Source: Frateuria_A sp051900415
Lineage (GTDB): Bacteria > Pseudomonadota > Gammaproteobacteria > Xanthomonadales > Rhodanobacteraceae
Assembly: GCF_051900415.1 (NCBI RefSeq)
Contig: NZ_JBHZGL010000001.1
Coordinates: forward strand, 124,001 to 188,000
Direction: 5' to 3'
Length of the DNA stretch: 64,000 nt
Shown here in pieces: positions 27,648 through 37,365 of this stretch; positions within the stretch are counted from its first letter, which is position 1, and the number at the start of each line of letters is the position of its first letter. The translations under genes were made by a program, and so were the position numbers. The notes under the pieces were generated by a model. It did no database searches, was not told the DNA's origin, and saw only the letters and a list, made by a program, of their open reading frames with translations.

Positions 27648-28445
27648 TCAACGACTGGCGCGCGCCGGTTCGCCCGCCTCGATCGCGAGCAGCCCCTCGT
27701 CGTCGATCACCGTGGGCGGCGCCTCGTGCGAGCGGCGGTAGCTGGCCAGAATGTCGCCGTAGTGCATCACGCGGGCGATGGTGTAGAGCGTGATGCGCAC
27801 CACGTCGCGCACCGGGCTGAAATGGCTCAGGCGGAACTCGTTTTGGTAGCGCGAGGCGATCGGCACCGAGATCACGCCCTGACCCTTCTCGCGGCAGGCC
27901 GCAATCAGGATCGCCGCCTCGAACACGAAGTTCTCCGCCGGCAGGTCGACCAGCTCCAGCGCGGCGCGCGGGTACCAGCGCTGGCCGCTCTGCGTGTCGG
28001 CCACCGGCACGCCGCAGCCCCAGGAGATGCCCCAGTCCGCGACCGCATTGGCGCGCCGTCGGCCCTTGGGCTGCTGCTCGCGCTCGAGCAGGCGCGCGCC
28101 GATCACGATGTGCCCCGGGTAGCGCTGCGCCGCGGCGACGATGCGCGGGATATCGCTGGCCAGGTGCTGGCCGTCGCCGTCCATCGTCACCACGGCATCG
28201 AAGCCCTGCTTGAGGGCCTCGCGGAAGCCGTGCCGCAGCGCCTCGCCCTTGCCGCGCCGCTGCGGATGGCGCAGCAGCGTGACCGGCAGTGCGCTCACGA
28301 TGTCCGGGGTGCGATCGTCCGAACCGTCGTCCACCACAATCACCGGCACGTTCAGCGCCAGCGCCGATTGCACCACCTGCTGGATCGCCGCCTCCTCGTT
28401 GAGGCAGGGGATCAGCACGCACCAGCGCGGCGGGTTGGGTTTCAC
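27648..28445 (-). CDS. Family 2 glycosyltransferase (DPM1-like)
   Basis: This 265-residue protein has a GT-A fold, with LIPCLNEEAAIQQVV at the start, VVDDGSDDRT near 38-46 and the metal-binding TMDGDGQH around residues 88-94. It resembles dolichyl-phosphate mannose synthase-like enzymes. There is no C-terminal membrane anchor. The GTG start overlaps the stop of the upstream ketosynthase-like gene as GTGA, so the two are translationally coupled. In xanthomonadin and aryl-polyene clusters a related glycosyltransferase and an acyltransferase attach the polyene to its lipid head. That role is inferred here from context. Confidence 0.85.
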   Translation of the reverse strand: MKPNPPRWCVLIPCLNEEAAIQQVVQSALALNVPVIVVDDGSDDRTPDIVSALPVTLLRHPQRRGKGEALRHGFREALKQGFDAVVTMDGDGQHLASDIPRIVAAAQRYPGHIVIGARLLEREQQPKGRRRANAVADWGISWGCGVPVADTQSGQRWYPRAALELVDLPAENFVFEAAILIAACREKGQGVISVPIASRYQNEFRLSHFSPVRDVVRITLYTIARVMHYGDILASYRRSHEAPPTVIDDEGLLAIEAGEPARASR

Positions 28446-29239
28446 GCACGTTCCTCCAGGTGGACATCCATGCCGAGCGAACCGGCGGCCATCAATTGGC
28501 AGCGTCCGGCGCCTTGCGCGAGCAGCGCCAGCAGCGGCAACGCCACGGCCGAAGGGCTGCTTGCGATCCATTCGGCTGGCACCGGTGATGGAACCGGTGC
28601 GTCGGCGATGCTACCGGGACAAAGGTGCAGAACAAGTCGGCCCAGCGTGGACGCGCCGGGCTGGGGGCTGAGCACCAGCGCACAGCCGAACGGCGCCGCA
28701 CTGGCGGTCACCTCGGCCAGCGGGCCGCTGCCGGCGGTGTCGCTGCACACCAGCAGCACCGGCCGCGCGTCGGCCAGCGCGAGGCTGACCGCCTCCAGCA
28801 GACCGGCGCCGAAACTCGCACGTTGGGCGCATACCGCGTTGGACGGCGCATGGCAGTCGGTGGCGATGGTCCAGTAGCCGGCCGGCGCGTTGTGCACCGA
28901 ATTGTGGAAACGCGTGGGCGAGAGTTCCGACGGCGCGCTGGCCAGCACCGCGCACATGTAGTCCATGATCGGCTGGTCGCCATGCGAAGAGGCGAACACG
29001 CAGGGCAGCGAGGCCGGCACGTGGCCGCTCATCGCGACCGCCTGGCCGGCCACCTCGACCGCCAGCAGCACGCTTTCCGGTGCGCGGCGACGTTCGCCGG
29101 CCGGCAGCAGGGTGGCGGCCGGCCGGGCGGGCGGCGGATCGGGGGCCTGGCCCTGCAACGCGCCACGCAGGGCGGCAAAGTCGGCCAACTGCGGCGACCA
29201 CAGGCCCACGCCTTCCACGTAGACAGTGAGCGCGCTCAT
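28442..29239 (-). CDS. Ketosynthase-like partner (beta-ketoacyl synthase-like, chain-length-factor type)
   Basis: This 265-residue protein matches the short ketosynthase N-terminal-like family (PF13723 type), with VEGVGLWSPQLADF at the start, FASSHGDQPIMDYM and NSVHNAPAGYWTIAT in the middle. It lacks the catalytic Cys and His pair of active ketosynthases, so it is probably a structural or chain-length partner. Such proteins occur beside active FabF-type enzymes in aryl-polyene clusters. It overlaps the upstream ketosynthase by ATGA and the downstream glycosyltransferase by GTGA, an unusually tight unit. Confidence 0.85.
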   Translation of the reverse strand: MSALTVYVEGVGLWSPQLADFAALRGALQGQAPDPPPARPAATLLPAGERRRAPESVLLAVEVAGQAVAMSGHVPASLPCVFASSHGDQPIMDYMCAVLASAPSELSPTRFHNSVHNAPAGYWTIATDCHAPSNAVCAQRASFGAGLLEAVSLALADARPVLLVCSDTAGSGPLAEVTASAAPFGCALVLSPQPGASTLGRLVLHLCPGSIADAPVPSPVPAEWIASSPSAVALPLLALLAQGAGRCQLMAAGSLGMDVHLEERA

Positions 29240-30441
29240 GCGGAACGCCCCGCCCGGGCGAAGGCCAGGCAGGCATTGTTGCCGCCAAACCCGAACGAGT
29301 TGCTGAGCGCCACGTCGACCCGTCGCGCCTCGTTGCGCCAGGCCAGCTGCGGGCCGCAGGCCGGGTCCGGATCCTCGCCGCCAAGGTTGCCGGGCACCAG
29401 ACCGTGCTCGATCGCAAGCAGGGTGATAACCGCCTCCAGGATGCCGGCGGCGCCCAGCGTATGGCCGGTGAAACCCTTGGTGCTGCTGGCGCGCGTGCTC
29501 GGCGGGAAGGCGCGGGCGATGAGTGCGGCTTCCACTTCGTCGTTCTTCAGGCTCGCCGTGCCGTGCAGGTTGATGTAGTCGACCTGCGTGGGTTCCAGCC
29601 CCGCGCGCGCCAAGGCATCGCGCAGCGCCAGCTCGGCGCCCAGGCCTTCCGGATGCGGCGTAGACATGTGATGGGCGTCGCTGGCCTCGCCGTAGCCAAG
29701 CAGGCGCGGCGCCTGTGGCGCAGCGTCGACGCGCTCGAGCAGCGCGAAGCCGGCGGCCTCGCCGATCGAAATCCCGCTGCGCGCGCGGCCGAACGGGCGG
29801 CACGGCGCGCGCGAGACCAGTTCCAGTGCGTTGAAGCCGAACAGCACGCTCTCGCACAAGGTGTCCACGCCGCCGACCAGCGCAGCATCGACCACGCCCA
29901 GCCGGATCAGCCGTTCGGCACTGGCGAACACCTTCGCGCTGGAGGAGCAGGCGGTGGAGATGGTCAGGCATGGGCCTCCCAGCCCCAGCGCCTCGGCCAG
30001 GAAACCCGCCAGCGAGTGCGGTGCGTGAATCGGCGGGCGCAGCATGTCCTGGGGAAAGCCGCCGTCCGGATCGAGCCGGCGGTAGGCCTCCTCGGTCGCG
30101 CCGATGCTGGCGGTGGACGTGCCCATGAGGAGCGCCACGCGAGTCGCGCCGTAGCGCGCACGTGCGGCGTGCACGGCGTCGAGCACGCCGTCCTGGTCGA
30201 GGCCCAGCCAGGCCAGCCGGTTGTTGCGGCATTCCCACACCGCCAGCGGGGCCGGCAAGGGGGCCTGTTCGACGCCATCGACGCGCCCGACCCAGCACGC
30301 CAGCGGCGCCAGGCTGAAATCGTTGGCGCGCAGCCCGGTGCGGGCCGCTTCGAGGGCGCGACGATGCGCCTCCCGGCCGCGACCGAGAGCGGAAGTGGCG
30401 GTGTAGGCGCTGACCGCCAGGGGAGTGATGGGTTGCAACAT
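29236..30441 (-). CDS. Beta-ketoacyl-ACP synthase (FabF-type) of the pigment operon
   Basis: This 401-residue condensing enzyme has a complete active site: Cys165 in ISTACSSSAK, His293 in NLHGTASLKN and His327 in FTGHTLGAAG, with Lys322 close by. It also has the C-terminal FGFGGNNAC motif. It extends acyl chains on an acyl carrier protein. It is the first gene of the four-gene minus-strand operon, and the next gene starts within its stop codon. Carrier protein, ketoreductase, dehydratase and aryl-CoA ligase genes expected for a full polyene pathway are not in this window. Confidence 0.92.
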   Translation of the reverse strand: MLQPITPLAVSAYTATSALGRGREAHRRALEAARTGLRANDFSLAPLACWVGRVDGVEQAPLPAPLAVWECRNNRLAWLGLDQDGVLDAVHAARARYGATRVALLMGTSTASIGATEEAYRRLDPDGGFPQDMLRPPIHAPHSLAGFLAEALGLGGPCLTISTACSSSAKVFASAERLIRLGVVDAALVGGVDTLCESVLFGFNALELVSRAPCRPFGRARSGISIGEAAGFALLERVDAAPQAPRLLGYGEASDAHHMSTPHPEGLGAELALRDALARAGLEPTQVDYINLHGTASLKNDEVEAALIARAFPPSTRASSTKGFTGHTLGAAGILEAVITLLAIEHGLVPGNLGGEDPDPACGPQLAWRNEARRVDVALSNSFGFGGNNACLAFARAGRSA

Positions 30442-30592
30442 CGAATCAGCCTAGCGGCGGCCCGCGGGCTTGCCTAGCCTTGCTTTCAGGTGGCCAAGCC
30501 CCGGTTCATGCTTTCGTGGGCGATGCCATTGGACCGGCGTTCGAGCACGGTGCGATTGCAGCGATACGGCCGGCTGCGCACACTGATTGTTT

Positions 30593-31312
30593 ATGGTTCG
30601 CCGACTCGCCGTGCCGCAGCCCTTCTCCCAACGCAATCCGTGGCGCTACCTGCGCGATGCCGACGTGCTGCATGCGGCCCTGGTGACGCTGCTTGCGGTG
30701 GCGCTGAGCGCGGGCACCGTCTGGCTCGGCTACGTGGTGCACGTATGGCGGATCGCGCGGCGTGCGCCGATCACGCTGCCCGGACGCTGGGTGGTACTGG
30801 TGTTCGGGCAGCAGCTGGTCGCCGATGAACCCGGGCACGATTACCGCGGCCGGCTGGCTCGGGCACGCGTGCTGCTCCGTGAAGGTGCGGCCGGCCGGGT
30901 GCTGCTGCTCGGCGGTTGCAGCGGCGGCACGCGCAGCGAGGCCGAAGCCGGCCATGCCTGGCTGCGCGGGCAGGGGGTGCCGGCCGATGCCCGGATCGAG
31001 CTGGAGCAGGAATCGGTCGACTCGCTGGAGAACCTGCGCCATGCGCGCGGCCTGCTGCAGGGCGGCGACCGGTCCGACGTGATGCCGCCGGTCGCGCTGC
31101 TGACCAGCCGCTATCACCTCGCACGCTGCCTCCTGCTGGCGCGGCGGCTGGGCTTCGACGGCCATGTGCTGGCCGCCGAGGACATCTTGCCGCGCACGCC
31201 GCGCTACCTCGCACGGCTGCTGATGGAGGCGACCTACCTGATGTGGATCGACCTCGGCGTGCGTTGGGCGCGGCTGGTCGGGCACCGCCGCATGGCCGCG
31301 CGGATCAGTTGA
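30593..31312 (+). CDS. ElyC/SanA/YdcF family membrane protein (DUF218)
   Basis: This 239-residue protein has a membrane helix at about residues 30-53. The DUF218 domain contains VVLVFGQQLV, GRVLLLGGCSGG, GVPADARIELEQESVDSLENL and LLTSRYHLARCLLLARRLG. ElyC and SanA proteins act in envelope maintenance, with ElyC linked to the lipid carrier of peptidoglycan and ECA. An earlier in-frame TTG at 30587 is possible; the ATG is preferred. It is divergent from the pigment operon, which may matter because polyene lipids also use envelope carriers (inference). Confidence 0.85.
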   Translation: MVRRLAVPQPFSQRNPWRYLRDADVLHAALVTLLAVALSAGTVWLGYVVHVWRIARRAPITLPGRWVVLVFGQQLVADEPGHDYRGRLARARVLLREGAAGRVLLLGGCSGGTRSEAEAGHAWLRGQGVPADARIELEQESVDSLENLRHARGLLQGGDRSDVMPPVALLTSRYHLARCLLLARRLGFDGHVLAAEDILPRTPRYLARLLMEATYLMWIDLGVRWARLVGHRRMAARIS

Positions 31313-31481
31313 CGCGCCTTGTGTGCTGGATGCAGCGCCTCGCCGGCGACATCGACCGCACCTGGAGTTGATTTCGGCCACGGCGAGCTGATCGCTCAAG
31401 CGCCCGCGTCGACGCGCCACAGCGTCGGCGCGGGCCCGCTTGCTAAGCTCTGCGGCAGTCACGACCGCACGATCCTTGACC

Positions 31482-32399
31482 ATGAGCCAGCAAGCCGACC
31501 AGGCCGAAACTTTCCTGCAGGAAGCGCAGGACCGCATCTGCAGCGCGATCGAACGACTCGACGGCGGCGCGCGCTTCGTCGAGGATCGCTGGACCCGCGA
31601 GGCTGGCGGCGGCGGGCGCACCCGCGTGCTGCGCGACGGCGCGCTGTTCGAGCAGGCGGGGGTGAACTTTTCCCGCGTGCACGGCCATACCCTGCCGCCC
31701 AGCGCCACCGCACACCGGCCGGAACTGGCCGGCGGCAGCTTCATCGCCACCGGCGTGTCGCTGGTGCTGCATCCGAAGAATCCATACGTGCCGACCACGC
31801 ACGCCAACGTGCGCTATTTCGAGGCGAGCAAGCCGGGCGTGGAGCCGGTCTGGTGGTTCGGCGGCGGTTTCGACCTGACGCCGTTCTATGCGTTTGATGA
31901 GGACGTGCGCCACTGGCACGCGGTCGCGCGCGACCTGTGCGCGCCTTACGGCGAGGACGTCTATCCCCATTACAAACACTGGTGCGACGACTACTTCTAC
32001 CTCAAGCACCGCGACGAGACTCGCGGCGTGGGCGGGCTGTTCTACGACGATCTGAACGAAGGCGGCTTCGAGCGCTGCTTCGCCTTCACCCGCGACGTGG
32101 CGCAGGGCTTCCTGGATGCCTACCTGCCTATCGCCGAGCGCCGCCGCGACATGCCCTACGGCGAGCGCGAGCGCGAGTTCCAGTTGTACCGGCGCGGTCG
32201 CTACGTGGAGTTCAACCTGGTGTGGGATCGCGGCACGCTGTTCGGCCTGCAGTCGGGCGGGCGCACCGAATCGATCCTGATGAGCCTGCCGCCGCGGGTG
32301 CGCTATGAGTACGGCTACGTGCCGGAGCTCGGTTCGCCGGAGGCGCGATTGCAGGACTACCTCAAGCCGCGCGACTGGCTGTCGGCAACGGACCTGTAG
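31482..32399 (+). CDS. hemF: Aerobic coproporphyrinogen III oxidase HemF
   Basis: This 305-residue protein catalyses the oxygen-dependent decarboxylation of coproporphyrinogen III to protoporphyrinogen IX in heme synthesis. Family signatures are continuous: ATGVSLVLHPKNPYVPTTHANVRYFE, WWFGGGFDLTPFY, HYKHWCDDYFYLKHR, EFNLVWDRGTLFGLQSGGRTESILMSLPP in separate blocks. It is cytosolic. The ATG lies after a TTGACC context rather than a clear ribosome site. The last three bases, TAG, are at the same time the start of a GTAGGGTGGGC repeat, so the repeat supplies the stop codon. Confidence 0.96.
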   Translation: MSQQADQAETFLQEAQDRICSAIERLDGGARFVEDRWTREAGGGGRTRVLRDGALFEQAGVNFSRVHGHTLPPSATAHRPELAGGSFIATGVSLVLHPKNPYVPTTHANVRYFEASKPGVEPVWWFGGGFDLTPFYAFDEDVRHWHAVARDLCAPYGEDVYPHYKHWCDDYFYLKHRDETRGVGGLFYDDLNEGGFERCFAFTRDVAQGFLDAYLPIAERRRDMPYGEREREFQLYRRGRYVEFNLVWDRGTLFGLQSGGRTESILMSLPPRVRYEYGYVPELGSPEARLQDYLKPRDWLSATDL

Positions 32400-32460
32400 G
32401 GTGGGCTTCAGCCCACCGCAATCTCGCAGCGAGCTGCCGGTGGGTTGAAGCCCACCCTAC
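32396..32460. repeat. GTAGGGTGGGC-type palindromic repeat (copy B1, complete)
   Basis: The arms GTAGGGTGGGCTTCAGCCC and GGGTTGAAGCCCACCCTAC face each other around an ATCTCGCAGCGAGCT centre, and each arm also folds on itself. It separates the convergent hemF and beta-solenoid genes and overlaps the hemF stop codon. Confidence 0.85.
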
Positions 32461-32467
32461 GAGAGCC

Positions 32468-33112
32468 TTACGGCTGGTTGCCGCTGAACTTCACCGGCGT
32501 GGCGCCTTTCACCGGGCCGATCTGCGCGCTGTCGCTGACCTGCAGCACGACTTCGTGGCGGAACTCCAGCGTGCCCTGAACGACGGCGTGCGGGCCGATC
32601 ACGACGTGCGGCGTGCGGTTGTTGTGGAACCAGCCGCCGTTGGGCTTGTCGACCAGGATGCCGCCCTCGACGCGCGAGTTGGCGCCGATGTCGATGTCGC
32701 CGTCGACGGTCTCCACGCCACCGCCCACGTGCGCCGCATCCAGTTCGATGCGGCCGTTGACGTTGGACACCTGGCCGCTCACGTCGGCGCCGCGGGCCAA
32801 CTCGATGTGCCCGTTGACCGCTTCGATTTCCCCGTTGACCTTGGCGCCGCTGCGCAGCTCCACGCCACCGTTGACCGTGTTGACCGAACCGACCGTGGCG
32901 CGCTCGCCCAGGGTGATTTCGCCGTTGACCGTATCGGCCTTGCGCGCGCTGGCGCCGTCGGCGAGCGTGATATCGCCATTGACGGTGCTGAGCTCGCCGG
33001 CGCTCTGGCTGGCGTCGATCTGGATGTCACCGTTGACCTTGTGGATGTCGTTGTCGGAGGCGACCGCCGCCAGCGGCATGGCGAGGGCGAGGGCGATGAG
33101 CAGATGGCGCAT
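32468..33112 (-). CDS. Exported beta-solenoid (polymer-forming/bactofilin-like) repeat protein
   Basis: This 214-residue protein has a signal peptide (residues 1-18). About eight repeats of 17-18 residues follow, each centred on VNGDI, VNGEI or VNGxVEL and a G-A-x-V stretch, as in STVNGDITLADGA. Such regular VNG repeats are expected to fold as a right-handed beta-solenoid like bactofilins or polymer-forming cytoskeletal proteins, but here exported. The last 60 residues depart from the repeat and may cap it. No enzyme motif is seen. The function is unknown. Confidence 0.8.
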   Translation of the reverse strand: MRHLLIALALAMPLAAVASDNDIHKVNGDIQIDASQSAGELSTVNGDITLADGASARKADTVNGEITLGERATVGSVNTVNGGVELRSGAKVNGEIEAVNGHIELARGADVSGQVSNVNGRIELDAAHVGGGVETVDGDIDIGANSRVEGGILVDKPNGGWFHNNRTPHVVIGPHAVVQGTLEFRHEVVLQVSDSAQIGPVKGATPVKFSGNQP

Positions 33113-33247
33113 GGTGGTGCTCCTTTGTGGGAATGGTCGTCAGATGCGTGGCCGGCCGCCGCGGTTTAGCGTGACCTTCGGCAGGGGCCGATTTGACGCC
33201 GCCGCGGGGCCGCCCCACCATTTCGCGTTTTCCGCCAGGTTACCGCC

Positions 33248-33991
33248 ATGCACAAGCTCGTCCTGATCCGCCACGGCCAGTCCCAGTGGAACCTCGACAA
33301 CCGCTTCAGCGGCTGGGCCGACGTCGACCTGACCGCCCAGGGCATGGCCGAGGCCAAGGAGGCCGGCCGGCTGCTGGCGGAGGCAGGCTACACCTTCGAC
33401 GTAGCGCACACTTCGGTGCTCAAGCGGGCGGTGCGCACGTTGTGGGGCGTTCTCGATGCGATGGACTTGATGTGGATCCCGGTGATTACCGATTGGCGCT
33501 TGAATGAGCGTCACTACGGCGGCCTGACCGGTCTCAACAAGGCGGAGACGGCAGCGAAATACGGCGAGGACCAGGTCAAGATCTGGCGCCGCAGCTACGA
33601 CATCCCGCCGCCGCCGCTGGATCGTGCCGACAATCCCTCGCTGCGCGATCCGCGCTACGCGCTGCTCGACCCGTCGATGATCCCGGACACCGAGTGCCTG
33701 AAGGACACCGTCGCCCGCGTGCTGCCGTACTGGCACGATGTGCTGGCGCCGGCGGTGGCCTCCGGCCAGCGCGTGCTGGTGGCCGCACACGGCAATTCGC
33801 TGCGCGCGTTGATCAAGTACCTGGACAACATCTCGGACGAGGCCATCGTCGAGATGAACGTGCCCAACGGCGTGCCGCTGGTGTACGAGTTCGACGAGCA
33901 GATGAAACCGCTGCGCAGCTACTACCTGGGCGACGCGGACGCAATCGCGGCGAAGATGGCCGCCGTGGCCAACCAGGGCAAGGCGAAGTAG
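33248..33991 (+). CDS. gpmA: 2,3-bisphosphoglycerate-dependent phosphoglycerate mutase
   Basis: This 247-residue protein interconverts 3-phosphoglycerate and 2-phosphoglycerate in glycolysis and gluconeogenesis. It has the catalytic RHGQSQWN (phospho-histidine His9), NERHYGGLTGLNKAE and VAAHGNSLRALIKYL motifs. Length matches the dPGM family. The gene is single and monocistronic by spacing. Confidence 0.96.
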   Translation: MHKLVLIRHGQSQWNLDNRFSGWADVDLTAQGMAEAKEAGRLLAEAGYTFDVAHTSVLKRAVRTLWGVLDAMDLMWIPVITDWRLNERHYGGLTGLNKAETAAKYGEDQVKIWRRSYDIPPPPLDRADNPSLRDPRYALLDPSMIPDTECLKDTVARVLPYWHDVLAPAVASGQRVLVAAHGNSLRALIKYLDNISDEAIVEMNVPNGVPLVYEFDEQMKPLRSYYLGDADAIAAKMAAVANQGKAK

Positions 33992-34189
33992 GGCCGCGGT
34001 TTCTCACCTCCGGGGGCCGGTATTCCCGTCGACGGAAGGTCCCCGACTGGCAGGTTCGCTGCAGATGCCTCTCGGCGTTGCGGTGGCCGGCTTCAGGTCC
34101 TGATCGGCTCACGCAGCAGGCGCCGACAGACCATCGCGCCTGCCTTCGGACCCGGCTAGGCTTGGCCAACCAACCCGAGGGACCGAGTC

Positions 34190-34711
34190 ATGGCGCCGAA
34201 CCTCCTCATGCCCACGCTGATGTCGCCGTTGCTGGCCTTCATGGTGTGGCGCCGCGTGCGCCGCCAGTTCGGCCGCCAGCCGGTGCGGCGCGGCGCGATG
34301 ATCACGCGGGTGGCGGTCCTGGTCGTCCTGACCGGCCTGCTGTCGCTCGCCGGCCTGCGTGACCCGCGACTGCTCGAAGGCCTGGCCGGCGGCCTGCTGG
34401 GTGGCATCGCACTGGGCCTGCTTGGCCTGCGCCTGACCCGGTTCGAACGGGGTGCCGACGGCCGCGACCTGTACCTGCCCAACCCCTGGATCGGCGCCAC
34501 CATCACCGCATTGCTGGTCGGCCGGCTGGCCTGGCGCCTGGTGCTGGTGCCGCACGCCGGCACCGTCGCCACGATAATGGCCCCGACCACGCTGCAGCTG
34601 GGCAACAGCCCGCTGACCCTGCTGGTGGTCGGCCTGATGATCGGCTACTACGTCAGCTACTACGCCGGACTGCTGGTACACCACCGGCGGTTCGTGCGGG
34701 CTCAGGGCTGA
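34190..34711 (+). CDS. CcdC-like / DUF1453-type integral membrane protein
   Basis: This 173-residue protein has about four hydrophobic helices, with charged RRVRRQFGRQP after the first. The pattern resembles the DUF1453 and CcdC family of small membrane proteins with no proven enzyme activity. No cysteine pairs typical of thiol chemistry are present. The ATG is preceded by GGGACCGAG. The gap before it (33992-34189) shows no feature. Confidence 0.65.
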   Translation: MAPNLLMPTLMSPLLAFMVWRRVRRQFGRQPVRRGAMITRVAVLVVLTGLLSLAGLRDPRLLEGLAGGLLGGIALGLLGLRLTRFERGADGRDLYLPNPWIGATITALLVGRLAWRLVLVPHAGTVATIMAPTTLQLGNSPLTLLVVGLMIGYYVSYYAGLLVHHRRFVRAQG

Positions 34712-34720
34712 AGAAACCGG

Positions 34721-34743
34721 GTAAGGGTGGGCCTCAGCCCACC
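34721..34743. repeat. Half-site of the GTAGGGTGGGC-type repeat (copy B3)
   Basis: GGGTGGGCCTCAGCCCACC forms one hairpin arm of this family without a second unit. It lies between the convergent membrane protein and P-II genes. Confidence 0.6.
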
Positions 34744-34781
34744 TCGGCGCGAGGGGAAGGCAGGCTGACGCCCCCTGCTGG

Positions 34782-35120
34782 TTACAGCGCGTCGTTGTCC
34801 AGCTCGCCAGTGCGGATGCGGATGACCTGTTCGAGCGGGCTGACAAAGATTTTGCCGTCGCCAATCTTGCCGGTGCGGGCCGATTGCTGAATGGCCTCGA
34901 TCACCCGCTCGAGCTGGTCGTCGGCCACCGCCACCTCCAGCTTGATCTTGGGCAGGAAATCGACCACGTACTCGGCGCCGCGATAAAGCTCGGTGTGGCC
35001 TTTCTGGCGACCGAAACCCTTGACCTCGGTCACCGTAATGCCCTGGACGCCCACCTCGGCCAGCGCCTCGCGCACGTCGTCCAGCTTGAACGGCTTGATG
35101 ACCGCCACGACCAGCTTCAT
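34782..35120 (-). CDS. glnK: P-II nitrogen regulatory protein (GlnK/GlnB type)
   Basis: This 112-residue P-II protein has the uridylylated Tyr51 in the T-loop GHTELYRGAEYVVDF, plus the B- and C-loop signatures TGKIGDGKIFV and VIRIRTGE. P-II proteins signal nitrogen and energy status to glutamine synthetase control and to ammonium transport. The MKLVVAVIKPF start is GlnK-like. In Pseudomonas glnK sits with amtB near ubiK and the comM homologue; here ubiK and comM are next to it but amtB is missing. GlnK versus GlnB is not certain. Confidence 0.88.
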   Translation of the reverse strand: MKLVVAVIKPFKLDDVREALAEVGVQGITVTEVKGFGRQKGHTELYRGAEYVVDFLPKIKLEVAVADDQLERVIEAIQQSARTGKIGDGKIFVSPLEQVIRIRTGELDNDAL

Positions 35121-35197
35121 GGATGCTCCTCGCTCGCTCTTGCCTTCGTCCGCACCATTGTGCCTGCCGCCTCGCGGCCTGTCGCCCCGGCGGAGCG

Positions 35198-35215
35198 TGT
35201 AGGACAATTCCTACA
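35198..35215. promoter_or_regulatory. Perfect palindrome TGTAGGA-CAAT-TCCTACA between P-II and ubiK genes
   Basis: Two seven-base arms are separated by four bases, 77 bases upstream of the P-II start and 79 bases upstream of ubiK. It could be an operator for the divergent pair. The arms also equal the outer ends of the TGTAGGAGCG repeat family, so it may be a collapsed repeat. Confidence 0.55.
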
Positions 35216-35294
35216 TTCTCTGGCGGAGCCGGCCGATGGTGCACATGCGTTCACGTTACATAGACTTCCTTCCGACCCGTTCGAGGCGCCGTCC

Positions 35295-35552
35295 ATGATG
35301 GATCGGCAGGAAATCGACCGAATTGCCCTGCGACTTGTGTCGCTGGTACCGCCAGGGTTGGCACAGGCGCAGCAGGATTTGCGAACCAACTTCCACGATG
35401 TCCTGATGCAAGGATTGCGTCGCCTCGAACTGGTCACCCGCGAGGAGTTCGAAGTCCAAAGCCAGCTGTTGGCGCGCACACGTGCCAAGGTCGACGAACT
35501 GGAAAAGCGCATCGCCGAAATGGAGGCCGATGCGGCTGCCCGCGGACTCTAG
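35295..35552 (+). CDS. ubiK: Ubiquinone biosynthesis accessory factor UbiK (BMFP/YqiC family)
   Basis: This 85-residue helical protein has a C-terminal coiled coil (EFEVQSQLLARTRAKVDELEKRIAEME), characteristic of the membrane fusogenic YqiC family now known as UbiK. It binds UbiJ and supports the aerobic ubiquinone hydroxylation complex; ubiJ is in this window at 52343. Two consecutive ATG codons (35295, 35298) are possible. A strong intrinsic terminator follows at 35570. Confidence 0.85.
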   Translation: MMDRQEIDRIALRLVSLVPPGLAQAQQDLRTNFHDVLMQGLRRLELVTREEFEVQSQLLARTRAKVDELEKRIAEMEADAAARGL

Positions 35553-35569
35553 CTGCCAGCTCCCGGGAG

Positions 35570-35623
35570 CCGCCCCCGATCCGTCACCCTCACCCCGAGA
35601 GCGATCGGGGGCGGTTATTTTTT
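35570..35623 (+). terminator. Intrinsic terminator after ubiK
   Basis: CCGCCCCCGATC and GATCGGGGGCGG form a twelve base-pair stem, followed directly by TTATTTTTT. This is a textbook Rho-independent terminator. Confidence 0.9.
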
Positions 35624-35807
35624 GCCTGACGTCGATGGGGTCGCGTTCCACCATGCATTCTGGCGACTCCATCGCTCACGGCCGGCGCGCTTCGCGCGTG
35701 AGCGCGCGACTGGCCTGCCGCCGGATTTCAAGGCGGTACCCCACAACCGTGTTTCTCCAGCCGTTGCGGTCAGGGACGACCGCGTCCTGGCCCGGGCGGA
35801 TGGTGCA

Positions 35808-37310
<1,503 letters not shown>

Positions 37311-37331
37311 GATTTTCTGAACTCGCGGGTA

Positions 37332-37359
37332 TTGACTTCCTCAGGGCTGCATCTAATAT
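37332..37359 (+). promoter_or_regulatory. Strong sigma-70 promoter in the comM-antiporter gap
   Basis: TTGACT at 37332-37337 and TAATAT at 37354-37359 are separated by 16 bases. It is the best promoter-like sequence noticed in this GC-rich window. The start point would be near 37366, more than 300 bases ahead of the antiporter start, so it drives a long leader or a separate small RNA. Confidence 0.75.
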
Positions 37360-37365
37360 CTGCAC

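Noticed and set aside
28442..30298. Ketosynthase-like gene read as one 618-codon fusion
   Set aside because: The N-terminal part is an out-of-frame reading of the ketosynthase gene; family similarity starts at MSALTVYVEGVGLWS at 29239.
35120..35290. Sigma-54 promoter for the P-II gene
   Set aside because: GG and GC pairs were found only at wrong spacing (9 or 13 bases instead of 10), so no site is claimed.
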